Counted from the first letter of the stretch, positions 16,438 through 25,110 are shown. The stretch: DNA of 34,796 nt from SAT2750 sp963581185 (GCA_963581185.1 CAUZOB010000023.1:1-34796), one strand, 5' to 3'. The notes: generated by a model not told the origin, from the sequence alone. Made by a program: numbers and translations.

Positions 16438-18702
16438 TTAGATGTAGCCGAGTTTCTGCAGTGATGAGACGACGGCAATGAACAGGAAGAACGCTCCGGC
16501 CAGGAATAGCCCGATGCGAACGAACCAGCCCGGCCTGATCGGTTTCGGTAACAGGATCGAGTTGACCGCCAACGTATGCCAACAGCTGAAACCGAGTGCA
16601 AAGTTGTAGATCGTGGTGGCGATCGTCAATAACTTGTCCGGCTTAGCCAGTGATAACATCAGCAGGCCGAAGGTTGCATAGATCAGTAGGACGGCGAAGT
16701 AAACGTAGCGAATCGAACTTGGGTCCAGTGCGCGCAGGCGCCCACTGCTTGTCCAGAATACGTCCAGCCAGCGCCGCACAATACCGTCGGCAGAAGTTGA
16801 CATGCTGGGTGCCAGCACGAGGAAGCCGCAGAAGACAGTCAGGAACCAGAAGATGGCGGCTGAACCACCTCGTTTCTCCACCAGTGTGGCCCGCCGCTGT
16901 TTCAGCTCGATAATCCTGTCCGGATCCTGCGTCTGCTTGAGCTCGTTGGACGTCTCCTTGATCTGCAGCTCGTTCTGTTCATCGCCAAAACTGCTGGCCA
17001 CGCCGTCCGCGGTCATCACAGCAGCTGTCCAGTCATCCTGAGTTTCAAAACCACGTGGCAGGAACTGCACCGATAACATGCTGGGCAGGGCCAGCCCGAA
17101 GAAACAGGCTGGTAGCCAGACAGCCAGCTGGTCGCGGCAGACATGTTTGTACCATCGCTTCCAACGCGGCAGCGACTCTTCTGTAGGCTCAAAGACCGTA
17201 CCGACGTGCGATAAACTGAGTTTCACTCCACCGACCATGCTTGGTATGGCTCCCACATGGTGGCCCATCCCCCAGCCTTCGTCGCGTGTGTAGTTGCTGA
17301 TGGGGGCGTTGGAGAGCCCGCCGGAACCGGATATCGCGACCAGCGCCGAAAGAAAGGCGACCAGTGACCAGTCGATCTTGGGGAATGGCCTGCCGCTGAA
17401 CAGAGCCGAGAAGATATTGTCGACGTTGTCACCATCACGAGTAAAGTCGCCATCGACATCCAGGTAGGGTTGCCGGCCGCGGTTATAGAGGATCGCAATC
17501 TTCGTCTCGCTGCCGGGCATCTGGACCTGGGTATCGGGTAAACCATCGCGGTCAAGGTCCAGTCGCCAGAGAAAGTTGGCGGTCAGGCTGAGATTGCCGT
17601 CAGCCAGTTTCTGTTTCTGTTCAGCAGTCAGGAAGGAGCCGTCGGCGTCCGCTAGTTGCCAGCTGCCAATTTCCGGCAGTTTGCCTGACCGTACCACCTG
17701 GGCGGCCACGATTGGATCGGGCACGCCATCCTCGTCCAAATCGGGTACACCAAACTTGTTGCTGTCGATGGAGCCGTCCTCGGCGAGCGTCAGGATTATG
17801 TCCAGGTGTTCCAGTTTCTGGACCTTGAGTGGTATCAGCGGTTCATCGATATCCGCATGGCCATCACCATCCCAGTCATACTCATCCTCATCCAGCACGC
17901 CGTTGGCGTTAGCATCTTCCGGAGCCCTGACTGGCACCGTGCCAAACTTGAAGAAGCCGCCAAAGATTTCCTTCCAGGTTCCAGCATCACTCTTGAGAAA
18001 GGCCAGGACCAGCAGGAATCCCATCACGGCGACGATCTTGAAGCCCATTACCCATTTGAGTGCATGCAGGATCTTGCCGCCGAAAATGAGTGGTATCAGG
18101 GCCCCCAGGAAGATCACGTAGGCAAACAGGCGCAGTACCGCCTTGTGTGTCAGTGTCATGCCGATCATCGAGACCGAGGTGGTGGGATCATCTGGCGCTG
18201 GCACAATTCCATAGATTGCTGTGAACAGCGGGGCCGCGGCCTGCGCCGCCAGGTAGGGGAAAATCGACCCAAAATCCAGGATCAGATAGATGATAACCCA
18301 GAACGCCGGGCCCGGCATCAAGCGGAACTTGCCGGTAAAAATCGGCTCGCCGGAGTACAACGTGTAACGACTCACCTCGATGTTGTAGAGCACCTGGGCG
18401 AGGATGCTGAGTGTTCCCAGCCAGAGCAAGGCACCACCGTAGAGAGCTGTCACCTTGGGGCCAACCAGCCACTCGCCGCCACCAATCGCTGCACCACCCA
18501 GGATCAGTCCGGGACCCAGCATGCGGGCCCACTTGCGCCAGGTGAACGTCGGCGCGTCGATCAGCGGGCCAGTTTCCCACTGAGGCATCGCCTTGCTGCC
18601 TGGATAGGGAGCATCGAAATCGTCAGCTGACTCAGCACCCGACTGACCTACGTCGTCCTGCTGTTCGTCTTCAGGATGTTGCGAGCTGGAATCGTCCGAC
18701 AT
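16438..18702 (-). CDS. NRAMP-like membrane protein with a large calcium-loop insert
   Basis: 754 residues from ATG 18702; the frame also opens at TTG 18708, but AAGGA seven bases before 18702 decides the start. After an acidic cytoplasmic tail (1-40), about ten to eleven membrane segments follow in APC-superfamily/NRAMP style. TM1 reads LGPGLILGGAAIGGGEWLVGP, where true NRAMP metal transporters have DPGN, so the canonical metal-binding residues are absent. Between about 243 and 440 lies a soluble insert with at least five DxDxDG-type loops: DANANGVLDEDE and DWDGDGHADIDE are near-perfect EF-hand loops, then DLDEDGVPD, DLDRDGLPD and DVDGDFTRD. A second soluble part near 550-610 has a charged helix. 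It is convergent with DUF1501, and 111 bases separate it from the PQQ dehydrogenase gene on the same strand. Transported substrate unknown. Confidence 0.8.
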   Translation of the reverse strand: MSDDSSSQHPEDEQQDDVGQSGAESADDFDAPYPGSKAMPQWETGPLIDAPTFTWRKWARMLGPGLILGGAAIGGGEWLVGPKVTALYGGALLWLGTLSILAQVLYNIEVSRYTLYSGEPIFTGKFRLMPGPAFWVIIYLILDFGSIFPYLAAQAAAPLFTAIYGIVPAPDDPTTSVSMIGMTLTHKAVLRLFAYVIFLGALIPLIFGGKILHALKWVMGFKIVAVMGFLLVLAFLKSDAGTWKEIFGGFFKFGTVPVRAPEDANANGVLDEDEYDWDGDGHADIDEPLIPLKVQKLEHLDIILTLAEDGSIDSNKFGVPDLDEDGVPDPIVAAQVVRSGKLPEIGSWQLADADGSFLTAEQKQKLADGNLSLTANFLWRLDLDRDGLPDTQVQMPGSETKIAILYNRGRQPYLDVDGDFTRDGDNVDNIFSALFSGRPFPKIDWSLVAFLSALVAISGSGGLSNAPISNYTRDEGWGMGHHVGAIPSMVGGVKLSLSHVGTVFEPTEESLPRWKRWYKHVCRDQLAVWLPACFFGLALPSMLSVQFLPRGFETQDDWTAAVMTADGVASSFGDEQNELQIKETSNELKQTQDPDRIIELKQRRATLVEKRGGSAAIFWFLTVFCGFLVLAPSMSTSADGIVRRWLDVFWTSSGRLRALDPSSIRYVYFAVLLIYATFGLLMLSLAKPDKLLTIATTIYNFALGFSCWHTLAVNSILLPKPIRPGWFVRIGLFLAGAFFLFIAVVSSLQKLGYI

Positions 18703-18819
18703 TGTCAAGTCCTTGAAATGAGCCGGGGCACATCTGCCTTAAATGTAATTCTGGGGATGCAGTTGTTTTAACGATGCTGCAGCTGTCGCTCAAGCAAGGC
18801 TGGAAATTCCAGAATATTT

Positions 18820-21138
18820 CTACTGTCCGGTATCCTCGATTCCGCTGGCCTGGTCGTAACCCTTGTCGGCCATCTGGCGGATCCACTGGTAGACCAATTC
18901 GACCGCATCGTCGTGGCGAATGTTGCTCGCCACATGCGGCATGTGGCCCAGTCCCATCAGCTTCATACGGTGGTATATCATCGATCGTTCGGGCTGGCCA
19001 GGCACCAGTAACTCGGGACTCTCCAGCTTGAAGCTTCCCTGGCCCGGCTTCACACCCAGTGTGCCGGTCTCGCTGAGTGGCAACGAGGCGAGCAACTGGA
19101 ATTCGGCGTTGCCACCCCCCCACTTGCGATGGCAATGGGCACAGTTGCTGTGCAGGTAGGAACGCACTCGCAGGTTCAAGTCAGCCGAGGTGTCACGATA
19201 GTCGACCAGCCGAGGAAGTTCTGAGGTCGCTGCCGGCAGTGGCTTCTCAAACATGCCGATATGCTCAAGCGTCTTGAGCTGGTCAGCGAAGACATCGCCA
19301 TAATTGTGAATCTTGTTCATCTGCATCGTGTAGACGCCGAGTGAATACTTGGCCGACATGGTGTGACAGAGCGTGCACTCGGCACGGCTGGGGAAATGCC
19401 AGACCTGTGTGCGGACGCCGCCCGGTGCCGCTGCATCGCGAATTGTGAATTCCCGGTCAGCTCCGTCTGAGCCCAGCAAGATCGCTTCGGTCTGGCTATC
19501 ATTCCAGACATAAGTGTAGCCACGCCAGAACTGGGCTCCGTAACTGGTCTCTCCATCCATCTTCTTGTGATGCAGGATACGGGTCTCCAGCCGCCGCCGA
19601 CTGTCCGGGTTGCCTGACTCCAGCTCCAGAAAGAATGTCTTGACCAGCACGGTGTTGTCCGGAAAACGCCAGCCTGGAGGTGCTCCGGGAGCCGGCTGAG
19701 GATAATCCACATCGTCAAACAGAATCGTGCCCTTGCCCGGGATGGCCAGCAACCTCTGCTTGCTGGCGTGGTCGGACCATAACTCGGAATTGACGCTGTA
19801 GGAGATGACACCAGGCGCGGGAATCAAATCGGCGGTCGATGTGAACAGACCGGTCTGACTCAGCTTGCGTGGAAATGCTCGATGGCCAACCTCGACATCG
19901 TTGGACGCGGGTACGAGTTCATGAACCTGGCCGCCAGCGTAGTCGAGGAAATAGACCTCGCCGGCATTGTCCTGGCCAATCGCGACCGGGCGTATCGATG
20001 TGTCAACAAGCTGTCCCAGGCCGCGGACACGGCCGTTGCGGTAACGGAATCCCCAGATGCGGCCGGTGTCGAAGCCGGCAAAGATGTAGGTGCCTCGCAG
20101 GTCACGATGCTGGCTGCCTGAATAGACATAACCACCGGTGATGGAACGAAAGTCAGCGTGGTTGAGTTCAACGATCGGATCTTCAATCGGAGCGGGGCCG
20201 AGCGGTCGCTCCGGACGAAATGGATGACTTCCCTCGCGGACACTCCAGCCGTAATTGCCGCCATTCTTGATCAGGTAGACCATTTCCCAGAGGTCCTGGC
20301 CAACTTCACCGGCCCAGAGATTGCCGTTGGCAGGATCGAAGCTGAATTTCCAGACCTGGCGGTGCCCGTACGAATAAATCTCGTCCCGACCTGCCGGGTT
20401 GCCGGCAAAGGGGTTGTCCCCAGGAATACCGTAGGGTCGTGTGGTCGATGGACTGTCGACGTCGAGTCGCAGAATAGCACCCAACAGATCCGTCACGTCC
20501 TGGCCTGTCTGGCGGCCGTCGGCAATGCCGCTGCCATCGCCGGTGGCAATATAGAGCATGCCGTCGGGACCGAATCGCAGGCAGCCGCCGTTATGTCCGC
20601 CCTGTGGCCACTCGATGATCACCAGCTCGCTGTCAACGCTCGCCTTGAGCGGATCACGAGATTGCAGTTGGAAACGGGATACTCTGCTGCCCGTGTCACT
20701 CTCGTCGACCGTGTTCATGATGTAGAAGTAGCCATTGCTGGCAAAGTTCGGATGCATCACGACTCCGAAGGTGGGCCGGTCAATGTCGAGAATCAAGTTG
20801 GCTTTTTTGACAGAGCGGTCGTTGGCAAAAGAATAGATCTTGCCTGGTCGAGTGGCGAGCAGCAGGTCGCTGGACCCGGGTATTGTCCCGGTGGCGATCG
20901 GTTCAAGGAATTGCAGGCCGGGATACTTGAGCTTCAAGGTGTAGGGGTCGCCACGGTCCGGCGTCCCCAGGATCCGCGATCCCTCCCAGGCAATTCGCTG
21001 CTGCAGGCCAAATTCGGCCTTGAGCGGTTGCTGGGCATCGGCCGTAGTGACTGGCCAGAGGATGCTCAGCAGAGCCAGCTGCAGCAGGAGCGTCGAGCAG
21101 CGGTGCAGGCTGAGCCGGCAGATCGTGGACGAGAGCAT
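18820..21138 (-). CDS. PQQ-dependent sugar dehydrogenase fused to a diheme cytochrome domain
   Basis: 772 residues from ATG 21138; TTG 21144 is also in frame, but GAGG nine bases before 21138 fits ATG better. Signal peptide to about residue 35. Residues about 75-415 are a soluble glucose/sorbosone-dehydrogenase propeller: FGVVMHPNFASNGYFYI, QGGHNGGCLRFGPDGMLYIATGDGS with the probable catalytic His182, GAILRLDVD, and YGHRQVWKFSFDP. The C-terminal 350 residues match the SO_2930/HNE_0200-type diheme family: VNSELWSDHASKQR, GWRFPDNTVLVKTF, CTLCH at 588-592 and CAHCH at 666-670, ending with LMGLGHMP and VYQWIRQM. The enzyme should oxidise an aldose to a lactone in the periplasm and pass electrons to its own hemes. 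A gluconolactonase-like gene is divergent. The substrate is not known. Confidence 0.93.
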   Translation of the reverse strand: MLSSTICRLSLHRCSTLLLQLALLSILWPVTTADAQQPLKAEFGLQQRIAWEGSRILGTPDRGDPYTLKLKYPGLQFLEPIATGTIPGSSDLLLATRPGKIYSFANDRSVKKANLILDIDRPTFGVVMHPNFASNGYFYIMNTVDESDTGSRVSRFQLQSRDPLKASVDSELVIIEWPQGGHNGGCLRFGPDGMLYIATGDGSGIADGRQTGQDVTDLLGAILRLDVDSPSTTRPYGIPGDNPFAGNPAGRDEIYSYGHRQVWKFSFDPANGNLWAGEVGQDLWEMVYLIKNGGNYGWSVREGSHPFRPERPLGPAPIEDPIVELNHADFRSITGGYVYSGSQHRDLRGTYIFAGFDTGRIWGFRYRNGRVRGLGQLVDTSIRPVAIGQDNAGEVYFLDYAGGQVHELVPASNDVEVGHRAFPRKLSQTGLFTSTADLIPAPGVISYSVNSELWSDHASKQRLLAIPGKGTILFDDVDYPQPAPGAPPGWRFPDNTVLVKTFFLELESGNPDSRRRLETRILHHKKMDGETSYGAQFWRGYTYVWNDSQTEAILLGSDGADREFTIRDAAAPGGVRTQVWHFPSRAECTLCHTMSAKYSLGVYTMQMNKIHNYGDVFADQLKTLEHIGMFEKPLPAATSELPRLVDYRDTSADLNLRVRSYLHSNCAHCHRKWGGGNAEFQLLASLPLSETGTLGVKPGQGSFKLESPELLVPGQPERSMIYHRMKLMGLGHMPHVASNIRHDDAVELVYQWIRQMADKGYDQASGIEDTGQ

Positions 21139-21327
21139 TTTCAATGGCCTCAGGCGGTTCGGACGGGAGTAGATCTGGCTGGGAAATCAGTATACAGCTT
21201 TTTTGCCGGCCGGTTTGCCAACCAGTCCCTGGTTGCGTGTGTCGGCTGCCGCCAGTCAGCAGAGGTGCTTGAGCGGCCAGCAGCAAACCGTTACCTTGCC
21301 ATCACGACGAAAGAACAACGCGTCCCG

Positions 21328-21333
21328 AAGGAG
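21328..21333 (+). promoter_or_regulatory. Ribosome binding site fixing the lactonase start
   Basis: AAGGAG six bases before ATG 21340. The same frame is open upstream to 20158, but that part is antisense to the PQQ dehydrogenase coding sequence, so this site decides the start. Confidence 0.85.
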
Positions 21334-21339
21334 TACCTG

Positions 21340-22398
21340 ATGATGCGCATCGCATTGCAGTCTGCCCTGATCCTGCTGATCTCTCTGCCCGCTCTTGCAC
21401 AACAGCCGGTCCCGACCGCAACCGGTAGACTCGTTGCGGAAGGTGCCGAATGGGAATTGCTGTTCACTCGCAGTGCACCAATCAGCGGCGGTTTGACCGA
21501 GGGCCCGGCAGTGGCACCCGATGGCAGTATCTACTTCTCCGATATCGCCTTTGGCGAAGATAACGGGATGATCCACCGTTTCGATCCAGCCAGCGGCATG
21601 ACGACGGTCTTCCAGGAGGATAGCGGCAAGTCGAATGGGCTGATCTTTGACAGCCAGGGCCGGCTGCTGGCTTGTGAAGGATCGGGTTACGGCGGTCGAC
21701 GGCTGTCGAGATACAACGTCGCTAACGGTGAGCGTGAGACGGTGGCCGAGGGATACGGCGGGAAGCGATTTAATTCACTCAATGACCTCTGCCTTGATGA
21801 CCAGGGTCGGATCTATGTCACCGATCCTCGCTATATTGGCCACGAACCACGCGAACTGGAGCACCGCGCCGTTTACCGCGTCGACGGGGATGGCAGCGTG
21901 ATCGAAGTAACCCACGAGGTTTCCAAGCCGAATGGGATTGCACTCAGCCCCAGCGGCCGCACCCTGTATCTCGCAGATCATGACAACGGTACCGACAATA
22001 TTGACCCCGATGCGGAGAAGCCAACCCCCGGTGACATGAAGATCTATTCGTTTCCGCTTGGCAGCGATGGACTCGTTTCCGGGCCACGCCGTACACTGGT
22101 CGACTTTGGCAGCGAGTCTGGCTGTGATGGAATGACAGTTGACAGTCGCGGGCGAATCTACCTGACCGCCCGTTCGCTGGCACGACCCGGAGTGATGGTG
22201 ATCAATCCACGTGGCAAGGAAGTAGCGTTCTTGCCGACCGGGCCACCGAATCAGCATCAGGCGGAGACGCCGGTGGGCCTGCCCAGCAACGTTGAATTCG
22301 GCATCGGCGCCGAAATCAACGTGCTCTACGTGACCGTTGACAAGAGCCTCTACCGGATTCGGCTGAAGGCCAGTGGCTACCATCGCCAGTACAAGTAA
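21340..22398 (+). CDS. Secreted SMP-30/gluconolactonase family protein
   Basis: 352 residues from ATG 21340, with AAGGAG six bases upstream and a signal peptide directly after (MMRIALQSALILLISLPALA). The longer open frame from 20158 is rejected because it is antisense to the dehydrogenase gene. The body is a six-bladed SMP-30/LRE propeller of normal length. Metal-site residues expected for lactonases are present: Glu54 in LTEGPAVAPDG, Asn148 in NSLNDLCLDD, Asn198 in KPNGIALSPS and Asp263 in CDGMTVDSRG. It probably opens sugar lactones to acids outside the cytoplasm, using a divalent cation. Its position beside and divergent from a PQQ sugar dehydrogenase, whose product would be a lactone, supports this. 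It is followed 50 bases later by the ArsC-like gene on the same strand. A non-sugar lactone is also possible. Confidence 0.92.
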   Translation: MMRIALQSALILLISLPALAQQPVPTATGRLVAEGAEWELLFTRSAPISGGLTEGPAVAPDGSIYFSDIAFGEDNGMIHRFDPASGMTTVFQEDSGKSNGLIFDSQGRLLACEGSGYGGRRLSRYNVANGERETVAEGYGGKRFNSLNDLCLDDQGRIYVTDPRYIGHEPRELEHRAVYRVDGDGSVIEVTHEVSKPNGIALSPSGRTLYLADHDNGTDNIDPDAEKPTPGDMKIYSFPLGSDGLVSGPRRTLVDFGSESGCDGMTVDSRGRIYLTARSLARPGVMVINPRGKEVAFLPTGPPNQHQAETPVGLPSNVEFGIGAEINVLYVTVDKSLYRIRLKASGYHRQYK

Positions 22399-22448
22399 AG
22401 TCAGATGCCGTCTGAATTTGTCGGTCTGCCAGCAAAGGAGCATCCGCT

Positions 22449-22826
22449 GTGACGGTCAAGCTTTATCACAATCCGCGTTGTAGCAAAAGTCGGCAAACGC
22501 TGGCGATGCTTACTGAGTCGGGTGTCGAAACGGACGTCGTGCTGTACCTGGATACACCACCCTCGGCGGACGAATTGGAGCAGCTTCTCGAGCAGCTGAA
22601 ATTACAGCCGATGCAACTGATGCGGCAAGGCGAGTCTGTTTATAACGAGCTGGGATTAGGAGATCGCGAGATGTCGCGGGCAGAGGCCATTGCCGTAATG
22701 ATTGAACATCCTCAGCTGATCCAACGACCGATCATGGTTTTCCAGGGTGCCGCAGTACTGGGGCGACCACCCGCAAATGTGCAACCACTTCTTGACCAGG
22801 CAGTACGTCTCCAGGCAAAGGAATGA
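22449..22826 (+). CDS. ArsC-family arsenate reductase-like protein
   Basis: 125 residues, thioredoxin-fold, glutaredoxin-linked ArsC/YfgD type. YHNPRCSKSRQTL carries the single active Cys11, and the three arginines that hold the oxyanion in the E. coli plasmid enzyme (60, 94, 107) are matched here by Arg59 (LMRQGE), Arg93 (QRPIMVF) and Arg106 (LGRPPANV). It would reduce arsenate to arsenite with glutathione or glutaredoxin, or have another thiol-redox role; many such proteins in the YfgD branch have no proven arsenate activity. The start is GTG, with AAAGGAG (22434-22440) eight bases before it. No arsenite pump or ArsR-like regulator is nearby, so it is not part of a normal ars operon. It overlaps the following dehydrogenase frame by four bases if that gene starts at 22823. 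Confidence 0.9.
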   Translation: MTVKLYHNPRCSKSRQTLAMLTESGVETDVVLYLDTPPSADELEQLLEQLKLQPMQLMRQGESVYNELGLGDREMSRAEAIAVMIEHPQLIQRPIMVFQGAAVLGRPPANVQPLLDQAVRLQAKE

Positions 22827-23863
22827 AACCGGCGATGAAGATTCCCCACGATGATTTGCGAGCTTTTACTGAGAAGATTTTTGCCGCGGCCGGTTGCCAG
22901 CCGGCAGAGGCAGCCTGTGTGGCTCGGCACCTGGTCGACGCGAACCTGGCGGGCCACGACTCGCATGGTGTGATCCGGATTTCTCGTTATGTGCAGTGGC
23001 TGCAGGAAGGCCGCGTTGTCGCCAACCAACAACCTGAATTTGTGCTTGATTCTGACACAATGGCGGTTATCGACGGCCAGTGGGGATTGGGCCAGAGTAT
23101 TGGTGAAGTTGCTGTGCAGGCGGGTATCGACAAATCCGCCGGCGGCATTTCTGTGGTAGGCCTGCGTAACGTTGGGCACCTGGGCCGGATCGGTGACTGG
23201 CCCTTGCTGGCAGCCCAGGCGGGACGGCTCTCGGTGCACTTCGTCAATACCACTGGCATGGGCATGCTGGTCGCCCCCTTTGGTGGCATTGACCGCCGCC
23301 TGTCAGCCAATCCATTTGCAGCTGGCGTGCCCTCGCGCGATGGTAACCACCTCGTGCTCGATATGTCGGCATGCACAATTGCCGAAGGCAAGATCCGCGT
23401 GGCACTCAATCGCGGTGAACAGGTGCCGGAAAACTGTATCATCGATGGCGAGGGAAATCCGACCACCGACCCGGAGACGTTTTACGCAGACCCGGGAGCG
23501 ATCCTGCCGATCGCCGCGCATAAGGGGTACGGGCTGAGTGTCATTATCGAGATGCTGGCTGGCGCCCTGACCGGCGGTGGTTGTACAAACGTCGCTAACA
23601 GTGATCGACTGGCCAATGGCATGCTGAGTATCTACATCGATCCGGCAGGGCTGATTGACCAGCAGCAGTTTGCTGATGAAGTGGAGCGGTTTGTGGCCTT
23701 CGTCAAGAGTTCCCGTAAGGTGGACGAGGATGGCCAGATCCTGATGCCGGGCGACATCGAACGGCTGCGAACGGAACAGCGGATGGCCGAGGGGATCGAT
23801 GTGGATCCGACGACCTGGAGCCAGATCCAGGAAACAGCCACAGAGCTAGGTGTGGCTGGCTGA
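22823..23863 (+). CDS. Malate/lactate/ureidoglycolate dehydrogenase family (LDH2) oxidoreductase
   Basis: 346 residues from ATG 22823, which overlaps the ArsC stop (ATGA). A second ATG at 22835 is better spaced from AAAGGA and is the likely true start (342 residues). This NAD(P)-dependent family oxidises 2-hydroxyacids and is unrelated to classical lactate dehydrogenase. Motifs: AGHDSHGVIRISRY with catalytic His48, NVGHLGRIGDWPLLAA with His119, NPFAAGVP (163-170), and AAHKGYGLSVIIEML with His233 and Lys234. No signal peptide, so cytoplasmic. Length and motifs are normal. In this setting a sugar-acid or aldonate-type 2-hydroxyacid is a plausible substrate, but malate, lactate, ureidoglycolate or sulfolactate cannot be excluded. 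It is probably co-transcribed with the ArsC-like gene and is convergent with the M20 hydrolase. Confidence 0.93.
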   Translation: MKPAMKIPHDDLRAFTEKIFAAAGCQPAEAACVARHLVDANLAGHDSHGVIRISRYVQWLQEGRVVANQQPEFVLDSDTMAVIDGQWGLGQSIGEVAVQAGIDKSAGGISVVGLRNVGHLGRIGDWPLLAAQAGRLSVHFVNTTGMGMLVAPFGGIDRRLSANPFAAGVPSRDGNHLVLDMSACTIAEGKIRVALNRGEQVPENCIIDGEGNPTTDPETFYADPGAILPIAAHKGYGLSVIIEMLAGALTGGGCTNVANSDRLANGMLSIYIDPAGLIDQQQFADEVERFVAFVKSSRKVDEDGQILMPGDIERLRTEQRMAEGIDVDPTTWSQIQETATELGVAG

Positions 23864-23901
23864 GCTTTTCGAGATTCAATGAAGCGAGTGCTAGGGCAGC
23901 A

Positions 23902-25077
23902 TTATGTTCGGTCGCAGCAGAATCCTACCGCTGTCAGGGCATAGACCAGTGCCACTCGAGTCAGTTCATCCACTGCCACATTTTCCTGCGTGGTATGAGC
24001 ACCATGCGCATCGGGACCATGCGTGATCGCCGGGATACCGGCGATCGAGGCGAAGGTATTGCCGTCATCCACAAAGGGCTTGAAACTCTCGGGCAATTCT
24101 GCCCCCATCACCTGCTTGGCAGAATCCTGGAAGGCCGCCACAACCGGGTGGCCCTTGTCCAGTCGATAGCCGTCACGAACAAAATGAAAAGTCGCTTCTG
24201 GTGTGACACCGAACTGGTCGCTGACTTCTGCCAGCAGGTCGTCGAACTGCTGCCGAACATCGTCCACATTTGTGCCTGGCAACCAGCGTCGGGTGCCAGC
24301 CAGGGAAAACTCGGTCGGTGACTGGTTGTAGATCTCGCCGCTGGAAATTTTCCCCACAAACAGGCTCTCACTGCCCGCTACCGGGTCTGTGATTTCAGCC
24401 AGTTGCTCGTGCAATGCGGCGAACCGTCGAACCAACTCGGCTCCGGCCGCAATCACGCTTGGCTGTTGACTGCCTCCCAATACCTCGTGGACCGGTTCCC
24501 CGGCTCGCCGCAGAATAATTTCAAGAACTGCCAGGCCGCGACCCACCACGGCCAGTCGGTCGCTGCAATACTCTGGCAGCATGACGGCGTCCCCCACGTA
24601 ACCGTCCCGGATCAGCTGATCGACCTGGCTGCCATCACCCCACGGCGACTCGTGCAGGTCATGGGCTGTCAGCAGGATACTACCGCCAGTCAGGGCACCG
24701 GTGTCACGCAAGGCGCGGATCGCTTCAATCGCGGAAGCAATCCCGCCCTTCATGTCCGATGCACCGCTCCCACGCAGGATCCCGTCCTCGATATGCGGGG
24801 AGACAAAGGGAAGATGGACGGTGTCCAGGTGGCCGTTGAATTGCAGTGTTGGTCCCTCGCTGCCACTCTCGAGCCGCGCGGCCACTGCTGGGGCAGTAGG
24901 CCAGCCCGCTTCAGGCCGCTCCACCTCAAATCCGTCCTGGCCGAGGATATCAGCGAGACAGTCGGAAACCTCGCCAGCCTGTCGTGTGGGACTGGGGATG
25001 GCAATCAAGCGAGTGGCGGTATCGAGCAGTCGGTCCAGCTGGATCGCTTCGCGGAGCTGGTCAATCAGATTGTCCAT
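23902..25077 (-). CDS. M20-family amidohydrolase/deacylase (ArgE/DapE-like)
   Basis: 391 residues, typical length for cytoplasmic M20 zinc hydrolases that cleave N-acyl amino acids or peptides. Zinc-site motifs: FNGHLDTV with His83 and Asp85, GSGASDMKGG with Asp108, MLPEY, and HGPDAHGAHTTQENV with His361. The usual Glu-Glu pair, of which the first is the catalytic base, is replaced by AHDLHESPWG, that is His142-Glu143, so the general base is unclear. A dimerisation (lid) domain lies between about 180 and 290. The family is clear but the substrate is not. It follows the glucarate-dehydratase-like gene by 29 bases on the same strand and they probably form one operon. The altered motif may mark a planctomycete subfamily with a different reaction. 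Confidence 0.88.
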   Translation of the reverse strand: MDNLIDQLREAIQLDRLLDTATRLIAIPSPTRQAGEVSDCLADILGQDGFEVERPEAGWPTAPAVAARLESGSEGPTLQFNGHLDTVHLPFVSPHIEDGILRGSGASDMKGGIASAIEAIRALRDTGALTGGSILLTAHDLHESPWGDGSQVDQLIRDGYVGDAVMLPEYCSDRLAVVGRGLAVLEIILRRAGEPVHEVLGGSQQPSVIAAGAELVRRFAALHEQLAEITDPVAGSESLFVGKISSGEIYNQSPTEFSLAGTRRWLPGTNVDDVRQQFDDLLAEVSDQFGVTPEATFHFVRDGYRLDKGHPVVAAFQDSAKQVMGAELPESFKPFVDDGNTFASIAGIPAITHGPDAHGAHTTQENVAVDELTRVALVYALTAVGFCCDRT

Positions 25078-25089
25078 AGCGTTGGCCAG

Positions 25090-25110
25090 TGATTAGTGGT
25101 TGGTGGTTAG
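25090..25110. repeat. Short degenerate heptamer repeat
   Basis: Three imperfect seven-base units (ATTAGTG, GTTGGTG, GTTAGAA) lie between the M20 start and the glucarate-dehydratase-like stop codon, which falls inside the repeat. G/T rich on the plus strand. No function visible. Confidence 0.4.

Noticed and set aside
18800..18812. CTGGAAATTCCAG inverted repeat just after the PQQ dehydrogenase stop, as a possible terminator.
   Set aside because: The stem is only five base pairs and there is no clear U-tract on the coding strand.
20158..21339. Long open frame upstream of and in frame with the lactonase gene (394 codons).
   Set aside because: It is antisense to the coding sequence of the PQQ dehydrogenase. 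The ribosome binding site and signal peptide at 21340 give the true start.
22405..22416. Exact match to the 12-base Neisseria DNA uptake sequence ATGCCGTCTGAA, within a small hairpin.
   Set aside because: A single copy in a clearly planctomycete region; a chance match is more likely than uptake or transfer, and flanking genes show no sign of neisserial origin.
22449..22826. An arsenic resistance operon.
   Set aside because: Only an ArsC-like gene is present; no pump or regulator is nearby.
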